Both the position numbers and the translations under genes were made by a program. This document shows, piece by piece, positions 7,238 through 13,679 of a DNA stretch of 27,116 bases. The notes beneath the pieces are model-generated. The model saw only the letters and a program-made list of their open reading frames with translations, did not search any database and was not told where the DNA came from. The stretch is from Anaerolineaceae bacterium UBA6133 (GTDB lineage Bacteria; Chloroflexota; Anaerolineae; Anaerolineales; Anaerolineaceae): contig DIVL01000011.1 in assembly GCA_002435825.1 (NCBI GenBank), positions 1-27,116 of the forward strand, in the 5' to 3' direction. The first letter of the stretch is position 1, and every line of letters begins with the position of its first letter.

Positions 7238-9367
7238 CTAGCCCAGAGCATCTGCCAGGCGGCGGAGGAGCTTCAGGCGCTCCTGGCTATCCGCCACAGG
7301 CTGCAGCAGGGACTCAAGATCTTCACTTCCAGCGCCAATATTCATCAGGGGTCCCAGGTAATTTTGTTCCATCCGGCGCATGGTTTTCTTAAGAAGCCTG
7401 CTCAGCTCACCTGCCTGCAGGTATGCCAATCGGGCGGCGGGTCCTGCCAGACTCTGCTGATTCTCAAGCGTGACGGCAATCGCAAAGCTAAGCGGACTGT
7501 GGATCTCAGGGTTCAGACTACCTGTGATCAGCCAGGCCAGGAATTTCTTTTCAAGCCCCAACTTCTGAATCCTTTTCTTCAATTCAGGGTTGATCCCACG
7601 CAGTAGTTTGCCGTAATCCCAATCTTTTTCCAGATCATTAGCAGGTTCATCAACACCCTCAAAATCCGAACCATCCGCCTGAGCAGTTATTTTGGTTGGG
7701 ATGGTTTCTTGCTTGAAAAAGGGAGCATATTTTAGTTTATTTAGTATCTTAATTATCGTGTCAAACTGACAAATTCCCGCCTCAATGAGAGTCTCAAAAT
7801 AATAATTTAGCCCATCCACGAGCGTATCAAAATGACATATATCTTCTGGAGCCAAAGTCTCATTCTGACATATTCCTGCTTCTACCAGGGTCTCAAAATG
7901 ACATAATTGGTCTGGATTGGCTTCCGCGTTGCTCAACATAGCACGCTGCCATTGCGCGCCGGAGGCATAAGTGCTGAGCAATTCCGAGCTTACCGGGTCG
8001 GGAGGGGCGAACAGGAAGGCATATAAGGCTTGTTTCAAGGATTCATCCGCGGCTGTTAGCTGCACCTCAGAAACCCGCAGCTGCCAATCTGTGCCGGTCT
8101 CGCTGCTGCGCGTGTCCTGCCGGCAGAGGTACTGGCTGGCGAGATCGCGGTTTGCCTGCCGCCACTGCCTGGTGTAGGCGGAATCGGGGCTGATCTTGGT
8201 AGATTTTGGGCGACCTCGTTTACTTTGCGTGGCGTGGGGGATGCGTTTGGGAAGCGTTTCAGATCGGATCCAGCCTTGCAGGGTGGGCAGTCCGCCGGGC
8301 ACCCAGAAGGTGTTGCGGTCCTTGCCGCGCGCCCAGTCCACATAGCAGCAATTCTTGCACATCAGGTATAGCACCCCGAGGTCATCGCCCAGTTCGGGCA
8401 AAACCTGCTGGAACCAGTACCACGGTATCGCCAGGAAGCTTTCCGGGCGTATCAGGTGGCTCGCCAATCGGTCGCACAATCCAGCCAAAGTTGGGTCCAT
8501 CAATTTTGGTGCGAGGGCAAGGCTGACCACCTGGTGCACGCTGGCTGGCTCGGTGAAGAGGGAGGATTCCTTTTCACTTGGCAGGCGATATGGGAAGGCA
8601 AGGATTTGGTCCCGGGGGATGGCGATGGCTTTGGAAAGCACGCCGAGCGGATCAAGCGAGAGACCCTGGGCAAGCAGCCAGTTATAGAGGTCCTGCGCGT
8701 CACCGGGGGTAAGGACCAAGCCGCGATAGTGGTAGGTGTTGGGTTCGCGCTGGATGCGCCCCTCAGAGACGCGGTGTTTTGGCTCAGCCCTTTGGACGAA
8801 CCAGTCCATATCACCCTGCTGAAAGATTCGGAAAAATTTCGCGCGACTGATGACATTTCCGAGGGTCTTGAGCAGAGACTGGACATTGATCGTGACGGTA
8901 TCATCCTGGCGCGGATAAAGTTGATCAGCGCCGTGCTCGCGTGAGGTTCGATAGAATGCCTGGCGCAGGGCAGTGGCGATCAGCACTGCTGAGGAACCGA
9001 CATAAGGGACAAAGCGCAGGAGATAAGAGGGCACCGCAGCAATGGAATCTGGTTTCAGGATCGCATCCGTCACGTTCGAGGCAGCGATTTCCACCCGAAC
9101 AGAGGCTGAATCTGTGCCCATGGGCACACTTTGTTCCAGATTTAGGCGAAAATGTTTGCCGGTTTTATCCTGGATAAGGGTTTCGATGAGGGGATAGTAC
9201 TGACACAGACCGGAATAAATCGATTCTTCGGCATTGATCGTGAAATTGCCGTCGTAACTGAGTTTGCAAGAATCTAACAATCCCTGAAGCTGATCGTTTT
9301 CCAGCCCAGCCAAGGATTCTAAGATCTCAGTCCAGCTGTTTTCATTCATTTTTATTGCACCGGTCAT
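7238..9367 (-). CDS. Putative replication initiator with DnaA domain I-like N-terminus and in-gene iterons
   Basis: This 709-residue protein is not one I can name. Residues about 12-77 read like DnaA domain I: a Trp at the start, DGNFTI, then YYPLIETLIQDKTGKHFRLNL. That domain recruits the replicative helicase in DnaA. Residues about 155-195 look like a winged-helix DNA-binding segment (VTINVQSLLKTLGNVISRAKFFRIF). KRGRPKS at about 383-389 resembles an AT-hook. Residues 489-543 are five 11-residue units (CHFETLVEAGI and variants) encoded by five DNA repeats at exact 33-bp spacing. The gene lies 22 bp downstream of an AAA+ ATPase gene in the same direction and next to divergent parAB, so a replication-initiator role is inferred from context. 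Start at 9367, or 18 bases later at 9349; neither has a strong ribosome binding site. Confidence 0.65.
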   Translation of the reverse strand: MTGAIKMNENSWTEILESLAGLENDQLQGLLDSCKLSYDGNFTINAEESIYSGLCQYYPLIETLIQDKTGKHFRLNLEQSVPMGTDSASVRVEIAASNVTDAILKPDSIAAVPSYLLRFVPYVGSSAVLIATALRQAFYRTSREHGADQLYPRQDDTVTINVQSLLKTLGNVISRAKFFRIFQQGDMDWFVQRAEPKHRVSEGRIQREPNTYHYRGLVLTPGDAQDLYNWLLAQGLSLDPLGVLSKAIAIPRDQILAFPYRLPSEKESSLFTEPASVHQVVSLALAPKLMDPTLAGLCDRLASHLIRPESFLAIPWYWFQQVLPELGDDLGVLYLMCKNCCYVDWARGKDRNTFWVPGGLPTLQGWIRSETLPKRIPHATQSKRGRPKSTKISPDSAYTRQWRQANRDLASQYLCRQDTRSSETGTDWQLRVSEVQLTAADESLKQALYAFLFAPPDPVSSELLSTYASGAQWQRAMLSNAEANPDQLCHFETLVEAGICQNETLAPEDICHFDTLVDGLNYYFETLIEAGICQFDTIIKILNKLKYAPFFKQETIPTKITAQADGSDFEGVDEPANDLEKDWDYGKLLRGINPELKKRIQKLGLEKKFLAWLITGSLNPEIHSPLSFAIAVTLENQQSLAGPAARLAYLQAGELSRLLKKTMRRMEQNYLGPLMNIGAGSEDLESLLQPVADSQERLKLLRRLADALG
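7758..7903 (-). repeat. Five iteron-like repeats at 33-bp period inside the initiator gene
   Basis: The unit is GTCTCAAAATGACA on the + strand. Copies start at 7758 (GTGTCAAACTGACA), 7791 (GTCTCAAAATAATA, decayed at its end), 7824 (GTATCAAAATGACA), 7857 (GTCTCATTCTGACA) and 7890 (GTCTCAAAATGACA). Every step is exactly 33 bp, close to three helical turns and exactly 11 codons. A sixth copy lies at 13290-13303. Iterons inside an initiator gene are known in phage lambda O and RepA_N plasmids. A protein-level repeat alone is the alternative. Confidence 0.75.
9113..9128. promoter_or_regulatory. parS-like palindrome, copy 1 (inside the initiator gene)
   Basis: TGTGCCCATGGGCACA, a perfect 16-bp palindrome. 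It falls in the part of the initiator gene encoding VPMGTD, just after the DnaA-like domain. The form (16 bp, TGT...ACA ends) resembles chromosomal parS (TGTTTCACGTGAAACA), and all three copies lie near parAB, so it is a candidate ParB site. Confidence 0.65.
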
Positions 9368-9389
9368 TTCCGGTTAAAAAACACTAATC

Positions 9390-10205
9390 CTACTCGACAG
9401 CTCCCGAACGGAAGGGGAACATACCCATCCTGAGACTGCCTTTTTGCTCCTCGAGCAAGTTCTCCAGATGTTCACTGCCCAGGTGTAGGGCTTCACTCAA
9501 CGAGCCATTTGATTGTTCGGCAAGCTTGAACATGATTTCCTCAGGGATCAACTTCATCGGATCCGGATGACCGGCCGACATCATGCGCGCATAGAGCAGG
9601 GAAGCCACTTCAACCACTTCCGGAGCACGAAACGGTACATAGAGTCCCAGGAATTGGTTCAGCGAGCCAATGTTGCTGGTGTTGTTGTTGATATCCTGCA
9701 GGAAGATAATGGTCTTGATTTTTTTATTATGCTCCACCGACCAGGCCAGCATCTGGTTGAGGTAATCCTGGTCAATTGGAGGACCGTCCAGTACGATCAA
9801 AAGCTGGTCCTCGCTGCTTTCCAAGCGCTCAAAAATGCTCTCGATCCGATTCGCGTTTGACCTGGAGGAGGGCAGTGAAAGGGTTTCGATTACAGCCATC
9901 AAAAAGTGACGGGGCTCTGTGAGGGTATTGGTGTTCATATAGAGCCCCAACACTTGGCCTCTTTGCTCAAAAGCAAAGCGAGTTTCAGCCAGCTTCATTG
10001 CCAGCATGCTCTTTCCACCTCCGCTTGGACCAGCAATCACACCTAGGTTCTTGGAGGGATCTTTTTGGTCTGCAATGAAACCATGAGCCACCTCCAGCAC
10101 CTTGCGCTGCTCAGCCAGGTTGGGATAGAAGAAGCGTGTATCAATATAACGCCTGAAAGGGTTTTCAAGGAATTGGGCATGCAAAAAATCAGAGCTGGTT
10201 AACAT
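9390..10205 (-). CDS. AAA+ ATPase, ORC/ExeA-like, partner of the initiator
   Basis: A protein of about 271 residues with a P-loop GPSGGGKS (59-66 from the ATG), Walker B LLIVLD (about 135-140) and an N-terminal segment NPFRRYIDTRFFYPNLAEQRKVL like that of ExeA/TniB/ORC-type ATPases. Proteins of this group remodel DNA-bound complexes, for example loading a helicase or presenting target DNA. Here it is the first gene of a two-gene operon with the putative initiator (22 bp apart), so helicase loading or origin remodelling is a reasonable guess. The ATG at 10205 is preceded by GGTGG; a GTG at 10214 is also possible. No TniA/TnsB-type transposase is nearby, which argues against a transposition role. 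Confidence 0.7.
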   Translation of the reverse strand: MLTSSDFLHAQFLENPFRRYIDTRFFYPNLAEQRKVLEVAHGFIADQKDPSKNLGVIAGPSGGGKSMLAMKLAETRFAFEQRGQVLGLYMNTNTLTEPRHFLMAVIETLSLPSSRSNANRIESIFERLESSEDQLLIVLDGPPIDQDYLNQMLAWSVEHNKKIKTIIFLQDINNNTSNIGSLNQFLGLYVPFRAPEVVEVASLLYARMMSAGHPDPMKLIPEEIMFKLAEQSNGSLSEALHLGSEHLENLLEEQKGSLRMGMFPFRSGAVE

Positions 10206-10253
10206 CTTCACCACCGTATCATTTGTTGTTTGTAGCTTAGCACTTGCACAGAG

Positions 10254-10278
10254 TTAAGTCAAGTACTTAATTATTATA
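10254..10278 (-). promoter_or_regulatory. Likely promoter and operator of the ATPase-initiator operon
   Basis: On the minus strand a TATAAT (10273-10278) is followed by an inverted repeat TTAAGT-N5-ACTTAA (10254-10270) that would cover the transcription start. A perfect palindromic pair at this place suggests autoregulation, perhaps by ParB, ParA or the initiator. The -35 is not clear. An alternative promoter (TTGACT, 17-bp spacer, TAAGCT) overlaps the repeat. Direct copies of TAGCTTAG flank the region at 10233-10240 and 10277-10284. Confidence 0.45.
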
Positions 10279-10328
10279 GCTTAGTTCGATAAAGTGGAAG
10301 AAAAAAAGATTCAGAAAACAAGACCGGC

Positions 10329-10356
10329 TTGTAAAAATGAAAAACTAATGTAAAAT
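10329..10356 (+). promoter_or_regulatory. Candidate parA promoter
   Basis: TTGTAA (10329-10334), a 16-bp spacer and TAAAAT (10351-10356) lie 42 bp before the parA ATG. GAGGG lies just before the start codon. Confidence 0.5.
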
Positions 10357-10397
10357 AGAAAGGTACATCATTATGACAGGAATCGGATGAGGGTCCA

Positions 10398-11228
10398 ATG
10401 GCAATTATATCTCTGATCAATCGTAAGGGGGGTGTTGGCAAATCAACTATCAGCATCAACTTGGCTGCTGGACTGGCAACCCACGGTTCACGCAAACCCG
10501 GCAGCAAACCGGTCCTGCTGATCGATATGGATGATCAGCTTTCGGCAACGATCACTGCCATGGGTGGGGGCTTCGATGACAAGTTTATTCCTACTATCAC
10601 CGCAGAGAATAATTATCCCCAGGCGCTTGAAAACGGTTACGGGGCCAGCGAATCGCTGATTGTGGATTCCCTGATCCCACGCAATCGCAGTGAGAAAGTA
10701 AAACTTTTCCGCACCAACAAAGCCAGGATGGAAGGCCTGGAAAATGCGCTAAAGGGACGCGACGAACCCGACTTTCAGCTGACGTATTTCCTGGAACCTA
10801 TCCGGGATGACTATTCCCACATCATCATCGACAATCCGCCCTCAGCCGGCATGCTGCCCATGAATTCCCTGGTGGCCAGCAGCCACGTTTTGATACCGAT
10901 CGAACCGGATGGGCTGAGCCTGATCGGCTTGGCAGACATTCTGCGCATGGTAGAAAAAGTGCGCAAAACCACCAACCCCGACCTCGAAGTGCTCGGCATT
11001 ATCCCTTCGCGTTTCAGGATGATCAGGCGACAGTCGCGCGACGTGATTGAAGATATGGAACGCATGTATGGACATATTCTATTGCCCTACGTCAAAGATC
11101 TGGCGGATATATCTGCCGCTACCACAGCAGGTTATGACGTTTTCTCGTACTGCCCGGAGAAGTCACAGGCTTATCGCTGCCTTTCCAACCTGGTCGATGC
11201 CGTTTTGGGCAAACTCGGAGCTGCCTAA
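10398..11228 (+). CDS. parA: ParA-family partition ATPase
   Basis: This 276-residue ATPase has the deviant Walker A KGGVGKST (10-17), the A' motif LLIDMDDQ (40-47) and Walker B HIIIDNPPS (141-149). These define the ParA/Soj/MinD group. ParA proteins bind DNA non-specifically in their ATP form and move ParB-parS complexes apart. The protein has no N-terminal helix-turn-helix extension, so it resembles chromosomal Soj or type Ib plasmid ParA rather than P1/F-type ParA. The insertion between A' and B (about residues 55-130) is long for Soj. ATG at 10398 with GAGGG before it. The stop codon abuts a parS-like palindrome, and parB follows 62 bp later. Confidence 0.9.
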   Translation: MAIISLINRKGGVGKSTISINLAAGLATHGSRKPGSKPVLLIDMDDQLSATITAMGGGFDDKFIPTITAENNYPQALENGYGASESLIVDSLIPRNRSEKVKLFRTNKARMEGLENALKGRDEPDFQLTYFLEPIRDDYSHIIIDNPPSAGMLPMNSLVASSHVLIPIEPDGLSLIGLADILRMVEKVRKTTNPDLEVLGIIPSRFRMIRRQSRDVIEDMERMYGHILLPYVKDLADISAATTAGYDVFSYCPEKSQAYRCLSNLVDAVLGKLGAA

Positions 11229-11244
11229 TGTGCCCATGGGCACA
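11229..11244. promoter_or_regulatory. parS-like palindrome, copy 2 (between parA and parB)
   Basis: TGTGCCCATGGGCACA begins at the base right after the parA stop codon. It is identical to copies 1 and 3. A position inside the par operon is common for plasmid partition sites. Confidence 0.7.
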
Positions 11245-11290
11245 GTTTGCTGCTTAGTCCTGAGCCGGCTTTACTACTTGAGGAGAAACC

Positions 11291-12430
11291 ATGGCAAAAA
11301 CCGAAAAACCCCGCTTTGACACCCTGATCAATGTCACATCAGATGCTTTTAATGCCAGCGCTGAAACGCAGGATGATTACAACCCAGATACACCAAAGAT
11401 GGTCAATCACCGTCAGAGTGTCTATCGCGTACCCCTGTCCATGATTCGACCTGACCGCTTCCAGGCGCGCATGATTCTCCCTCTCGCACTCCGCAAGGAT
11501 TTCTATTCCGGCAAAATAGCCTGGAATGAGGTAGTCCGAAACTGGTTCGAATTAGCCCGCAATGATCGCCTGGTCGCACAGGAAATCTCTGAGCTTACTG
11601 CATTGGGTGATTCTTTGCACGACACCGGTCAGATTAAGCCGGTCACGGGGCAGGTAATCAACGAAAATGGACACGACGTATTCAAGATGCTGACCGGCGA
11701 ACGTCGTTTCTGGGCAACTGCAATCAAGTCCGTGCTTGAGGGTCAAACCACTGAACCTTACGTACTGGCATTGATTGACAATCAACCGACGACTGAGAAG
11801 CAAATTGCTGAGAACATGGCGTACAAAGCGCTTACCCCGGTCGGAAAAGCTCGTGCCGCCGCCCGCCTGGTGCTCGAATCACACCAGATCCATCCTGTCG
11901 AAGATGAGACCGAATCGGACTTCTTCCGCCGTGTTGCGGATGTGCGCCTTGATGACGGTACCAAGGATATGCTGCAGAGAACCCTGCAATTAGAGCGCAC
12001 CTATTACGGCAGGCTGATGAAATTCTTTGAGCTGGATGAGAAGGAACTCGAGATAGCAGATAAGTCAGAGATGCCTGAGCGCGTCTTGCGGGAAATCATG
12101 CAGTATAATCGCGCGCTTTGGTCGGATGCGGTCGATTTCTACGCCAGCCACGAAGGACGCACCTACCAGGATGTGCATGCCTTCCTGGAGCGCCAGTCAG
12201 GAAATGAGACTGGGCGCAAAGCCCGCATTCCCCTTGACCCTACCACCAAATCCGCCCGCAGCCTGCGCCGGTTGCTGAATGGCATTGAAGACCTGCCGGC
12301 CGATAACAAGCCCGGATCGATTGCCGATGCCCTGCTGGGGGATGTGGACCGCGAGGAAGCCCGGCAGCTGGTCGCTCGCATGGAGATGCTGACGGCGGCA
12401 ATGAAGCAGCGCCTTGAAAGCCTGAAGTAG
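11291..12430 (+). CDS. parB: ParB-family partition protein (CTPase type)
   Basis: This 379-residue protein carries the ParB/Srx motifs: IRPDRFQAR (52-60), GQIKPVTG (113-120), the CTP-binding TGERRFWA (135-142) and ENMAYKALTPV (174-184). A helix-turn-helix region follows, but the C-terminal dimer domain is not recognisable to me. ParB binds parS, spreads as a CTP-dependent clamp and is moved by ParA. About 50 residues (61-112) separate the first two motifs, where chromosomal ParB has far fewer, so there is an insertion. GAGGAG lies at good distance before the ATG at 11291. It is co-transcribed with parA and ends at a strong terminator. Confidence 0.9.
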   Translation: MAKTEKPRFDTLINVTSDAFNASAETQDDYNPDTPKMVNHRQSVYRVPLSMIRPDRFQARMILPLALRKDFYSGKIAWNEVVRNWFELARNDRLVAQEISELTALGDSLHDTGQIKPVTGQVINENGHDVFKMLTGERRFWATAIKSVLEGQTTEPYVLALIDNQPTTEKQIAENMAYKALTPVGKARAAARLVLESHQIHPVEDETESDFFRRVADVRLDDGTKDMLQRTLQLERTYYGRLMKFFELDEKELEIADKSEMPERVLREIMQYNRALWSDAVDFYASHEGRTYQDVHAFLERQSGNETGRKARIPLDPTTKSARSLRRLLNGIEDLPADNKPGSIADALLGDVDREEARQLVARMEMLTAAMKQRLESLK

Positions 12431-12460
12431 CGCTCAGAGAGCCTAAAGCACAAATCAGAT

Positions 12461-12488
12461 CCAGCCATCCCCATGGCTGGAATTTTTT
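12461..12488 (+). terminator. Rho-independent terminator of parAB
   Basis: Perfect 8-bp stem CCAGCCAT (12461-12468) / ATGGCTGG (12473-12480) with loop CCCC, followed by AATTTTTT. It lies 31 bp after the parB stop. Confidence 0.9.
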
Positions 12489-12558
12489 GTCCTCTATCCA
12501 GGTTTCGCGCCGGATTGACCGCTTGAGGATTTTGACCTGGAATATTGTCCAGATAGGG

Positions 12559-12620
12559 ATGATTGTTTACACATTATGCGGCGTGATTGTTTACCGTCTT
12601 CAGGGCAGACACAGCCCTTA
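12559..12620 (+). repeat. 62-bp direct repeat, copy A
   Basis: Matches 12803-12864 at 56 of 62 positions by eye. It starts with TGATTGTTTACA (12560-12571) and has a second such site 24 bp later (12584). The pair of sites at fixed spacing looks like a protein-binding array. Confidence 0.8.
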
Positions 12621-12641
12621 ATTGCCACAAGTCCATTGTAG

Positions 12642-12662
12642 GGAACGGTCTCGCACCGTTCC
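12642..12662. repeat. GGAACGGT hairpin, copy 1
   Basis: GGAACGGT-N5-ACCGTTCC, perfect 8-bp stem. The same hairpin occurs at 12740-12760 with a different loop. It looks like a dispersed palindromic repeat rather than a terminator, since no T-run follows. Confidence 0.8.
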
Positions 12663-12739
12663 GTTTGGCCATAACGCGGAAGGGGTCAAGCTCCTTCCCT
12701 GCGAAAGATGGTTTACCGGAATTGTAATTTTTGTCGTAG

Positions 12740-12760
12740 GGAACGGTCTTGTACCGTTCC
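12740..12760. repeat. GGAACGGT hairpin, copy 2
   Basis: GGAACGGT-N5-ACCGTTCC, preceded by GTAG as in copy 1. The stem is identical and the loop differs at two positions. Confidence 0.8.
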
Positions 12761-12802
12761 GTCTGTGTGTGTGATGGAAGGGGTCAAGGTGTGTAGACAG
12801 GT

Positions 12803-12864
12803 ATGATTGTTTACACATTATGCGGGGTGATCGTTTACAGTCTTCTGGGCAGACACGACCCTTA
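12803..12864 (+). repeat. 62-bp direct repeat, copy B
   Basis: Second copy of the 12559-12620 repeat, 244 bp downstream. It contains TGATTGTTTACA (12804-12815) and TGATCGTTTACA (12828-12839), again 24 bp apart. The inverted form TGTAAACAATCA occurs at 13011-13022. Confidence 0.8.
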
Positions 12865-13192
12865 CAGGGTGGTGCCCAAGGGTATGCCCCTACGAAAGCC
12901 ACCTCTCCTTTAAACCCCCAGACGTAGGGGTAACCCCCCGTGGTTACCCGCCACCATTGCAAACACGGGGTTTCCTCTACGATCCGAGATGATATGTTTG
13001 GAGGAAAAAGTGTAAACAATCACCCTAAACAACAGTTAGAACCTTATAATCTTGACACACGATTTCCCCAATCAATTACTCATCATTGGCCCAATCTGAC
13101 CAAGAGACCATTGAGTCTTACTTGCTTTGCTAACAACTTCTCACAAAACACCAGGACACACATGCCGCCAGTTAACAATCCACTACATCAAG

Positions 13193-13212
13193 ACTGTGCC
13201 CATGGGCACAGT
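13193..13212. promoter_or_regulatory. parS-like palindrome, copy 3 (distal, 20 bp)
   Basis: ACTGTGCCCATGGGCACAGT is a perfect 20-bp palindrome containing the same 16-bp core as copies 1 and 2. It is in non-coding DNA 760 bp after parB and 78 bp before an orphan iteron-like repeat. Confidence 0.7.
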
Positions 13213-13289
13213 TAGGCACCCGTGGCAATGCGGAATCAGACCCAGCACGCCGTTTATAATGCGCATAGATGATATAACAAATAGCTAAA

Positions 13290-13303
13290 GTCTCAAAATG
13301 ACA
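13290..13303 (-). repeat. Orphan iteron-like repeat
   Basis: GTCTCAAAATGACA is identical over all 14 bases to the copy at 7890-7903 inside the initiator gene. The following AAATT matches the copy at 7758. It is outside any convincing gene, which suggests that the DNA word, not only the encoded peptide, is conserved. Confidence 0.65.
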
Positions 13304-13679
13304 AATTAGCCTTACTTGGTGTATGATGTTATCGGGCGGTTCGTAAATGATAGGCGCATATGGATTGGAGATATCCTCCATAGAGCAAAATAAACCCCCG
13401 AAATGAAAGACTAAGTTCTGTTTATTGAATTAAACCTTCCAATTGGAGGATGAAAAATCTAAGTTATCAGACAGATTCTCCCTGCGAGGGAGATGGTAGA
13501 TGGGTATACTAACCGGAGGTCTCTCCAGTGCCAAAAAATCAGCCCAAAATCCTAGCCCAGATGAAATTCTGCATCCTTGCCCGGGATTTTGATTTATAGT
13601 CAAAAATCATCCTTCCAGGTCAAAATTGCAGGCAAAAAAATACCGCGAATTCTCGCGGTATTTTTAGTAAATAATTTGA
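13304..13679. other. Intergenic region with terminator
   Basis: No gene is seen. Apart from the terminator near its right end it holds a short inverted pair CTCCCTGCGAGGGAG (near 13480) and an AAAATCC/GGATTTT pair. It separates the replication island from the electron-transfer genes. Confidence 0.5.
13636..13665 (-). terminator. Rho-independent terminator of the reductase-cytochrome operon
   Basis: A 13-bp stem, AAAAATACCGCGA (13636-13648) / TCGCGGTATTTTT (13653-13665), with a 4-base loop. On the minus strand it ends in a T-run and lies 15 bp after the reductase stop codon. Confidence 0.85.

Larger units (their letters stand above)
12489..13192. repeat. Repeat-rich non-coding region after parB
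   Basis: No gene is supported. The region holds two 62-bp direct repeats, five TGTAAACAATCA-type sites, two GGAACGGT...ACCGTTCC hairpins (12642-12662 and 12740-12760), a GGGTAACC...GGTTACCC hairpin (12928-12949) and two copies of GGAAGGGGTCAAG. Apparent reading frames here run through these repeats. The impression is of mobile-element ends and intergenic hairpin families that have accumulated at the edge of the replication island. Confidence 0.6.

Noticed and set aside
7238..10205. Tn7-like or TniAB transposition module
   Set aside because: The ATPase resembles TniB-type proteins, but its partner has no DDE motifs and the module sits with parAB and iterons.
12618..13019. 133-codon minus-strand reading frame after parB
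   Set aside because: It runs through two hairpin repeats and a 62-bp repeat and looks like no protein.
13172..13381. Small minus-strand gene encoding a peptide with ICHFETL, as in the initiator
   Set aside because: It overlaps the palindrome and orphan iteron, has no ribosome binding site, and the likeness is limited to the 14-base repeat. I treat it as non-coding.
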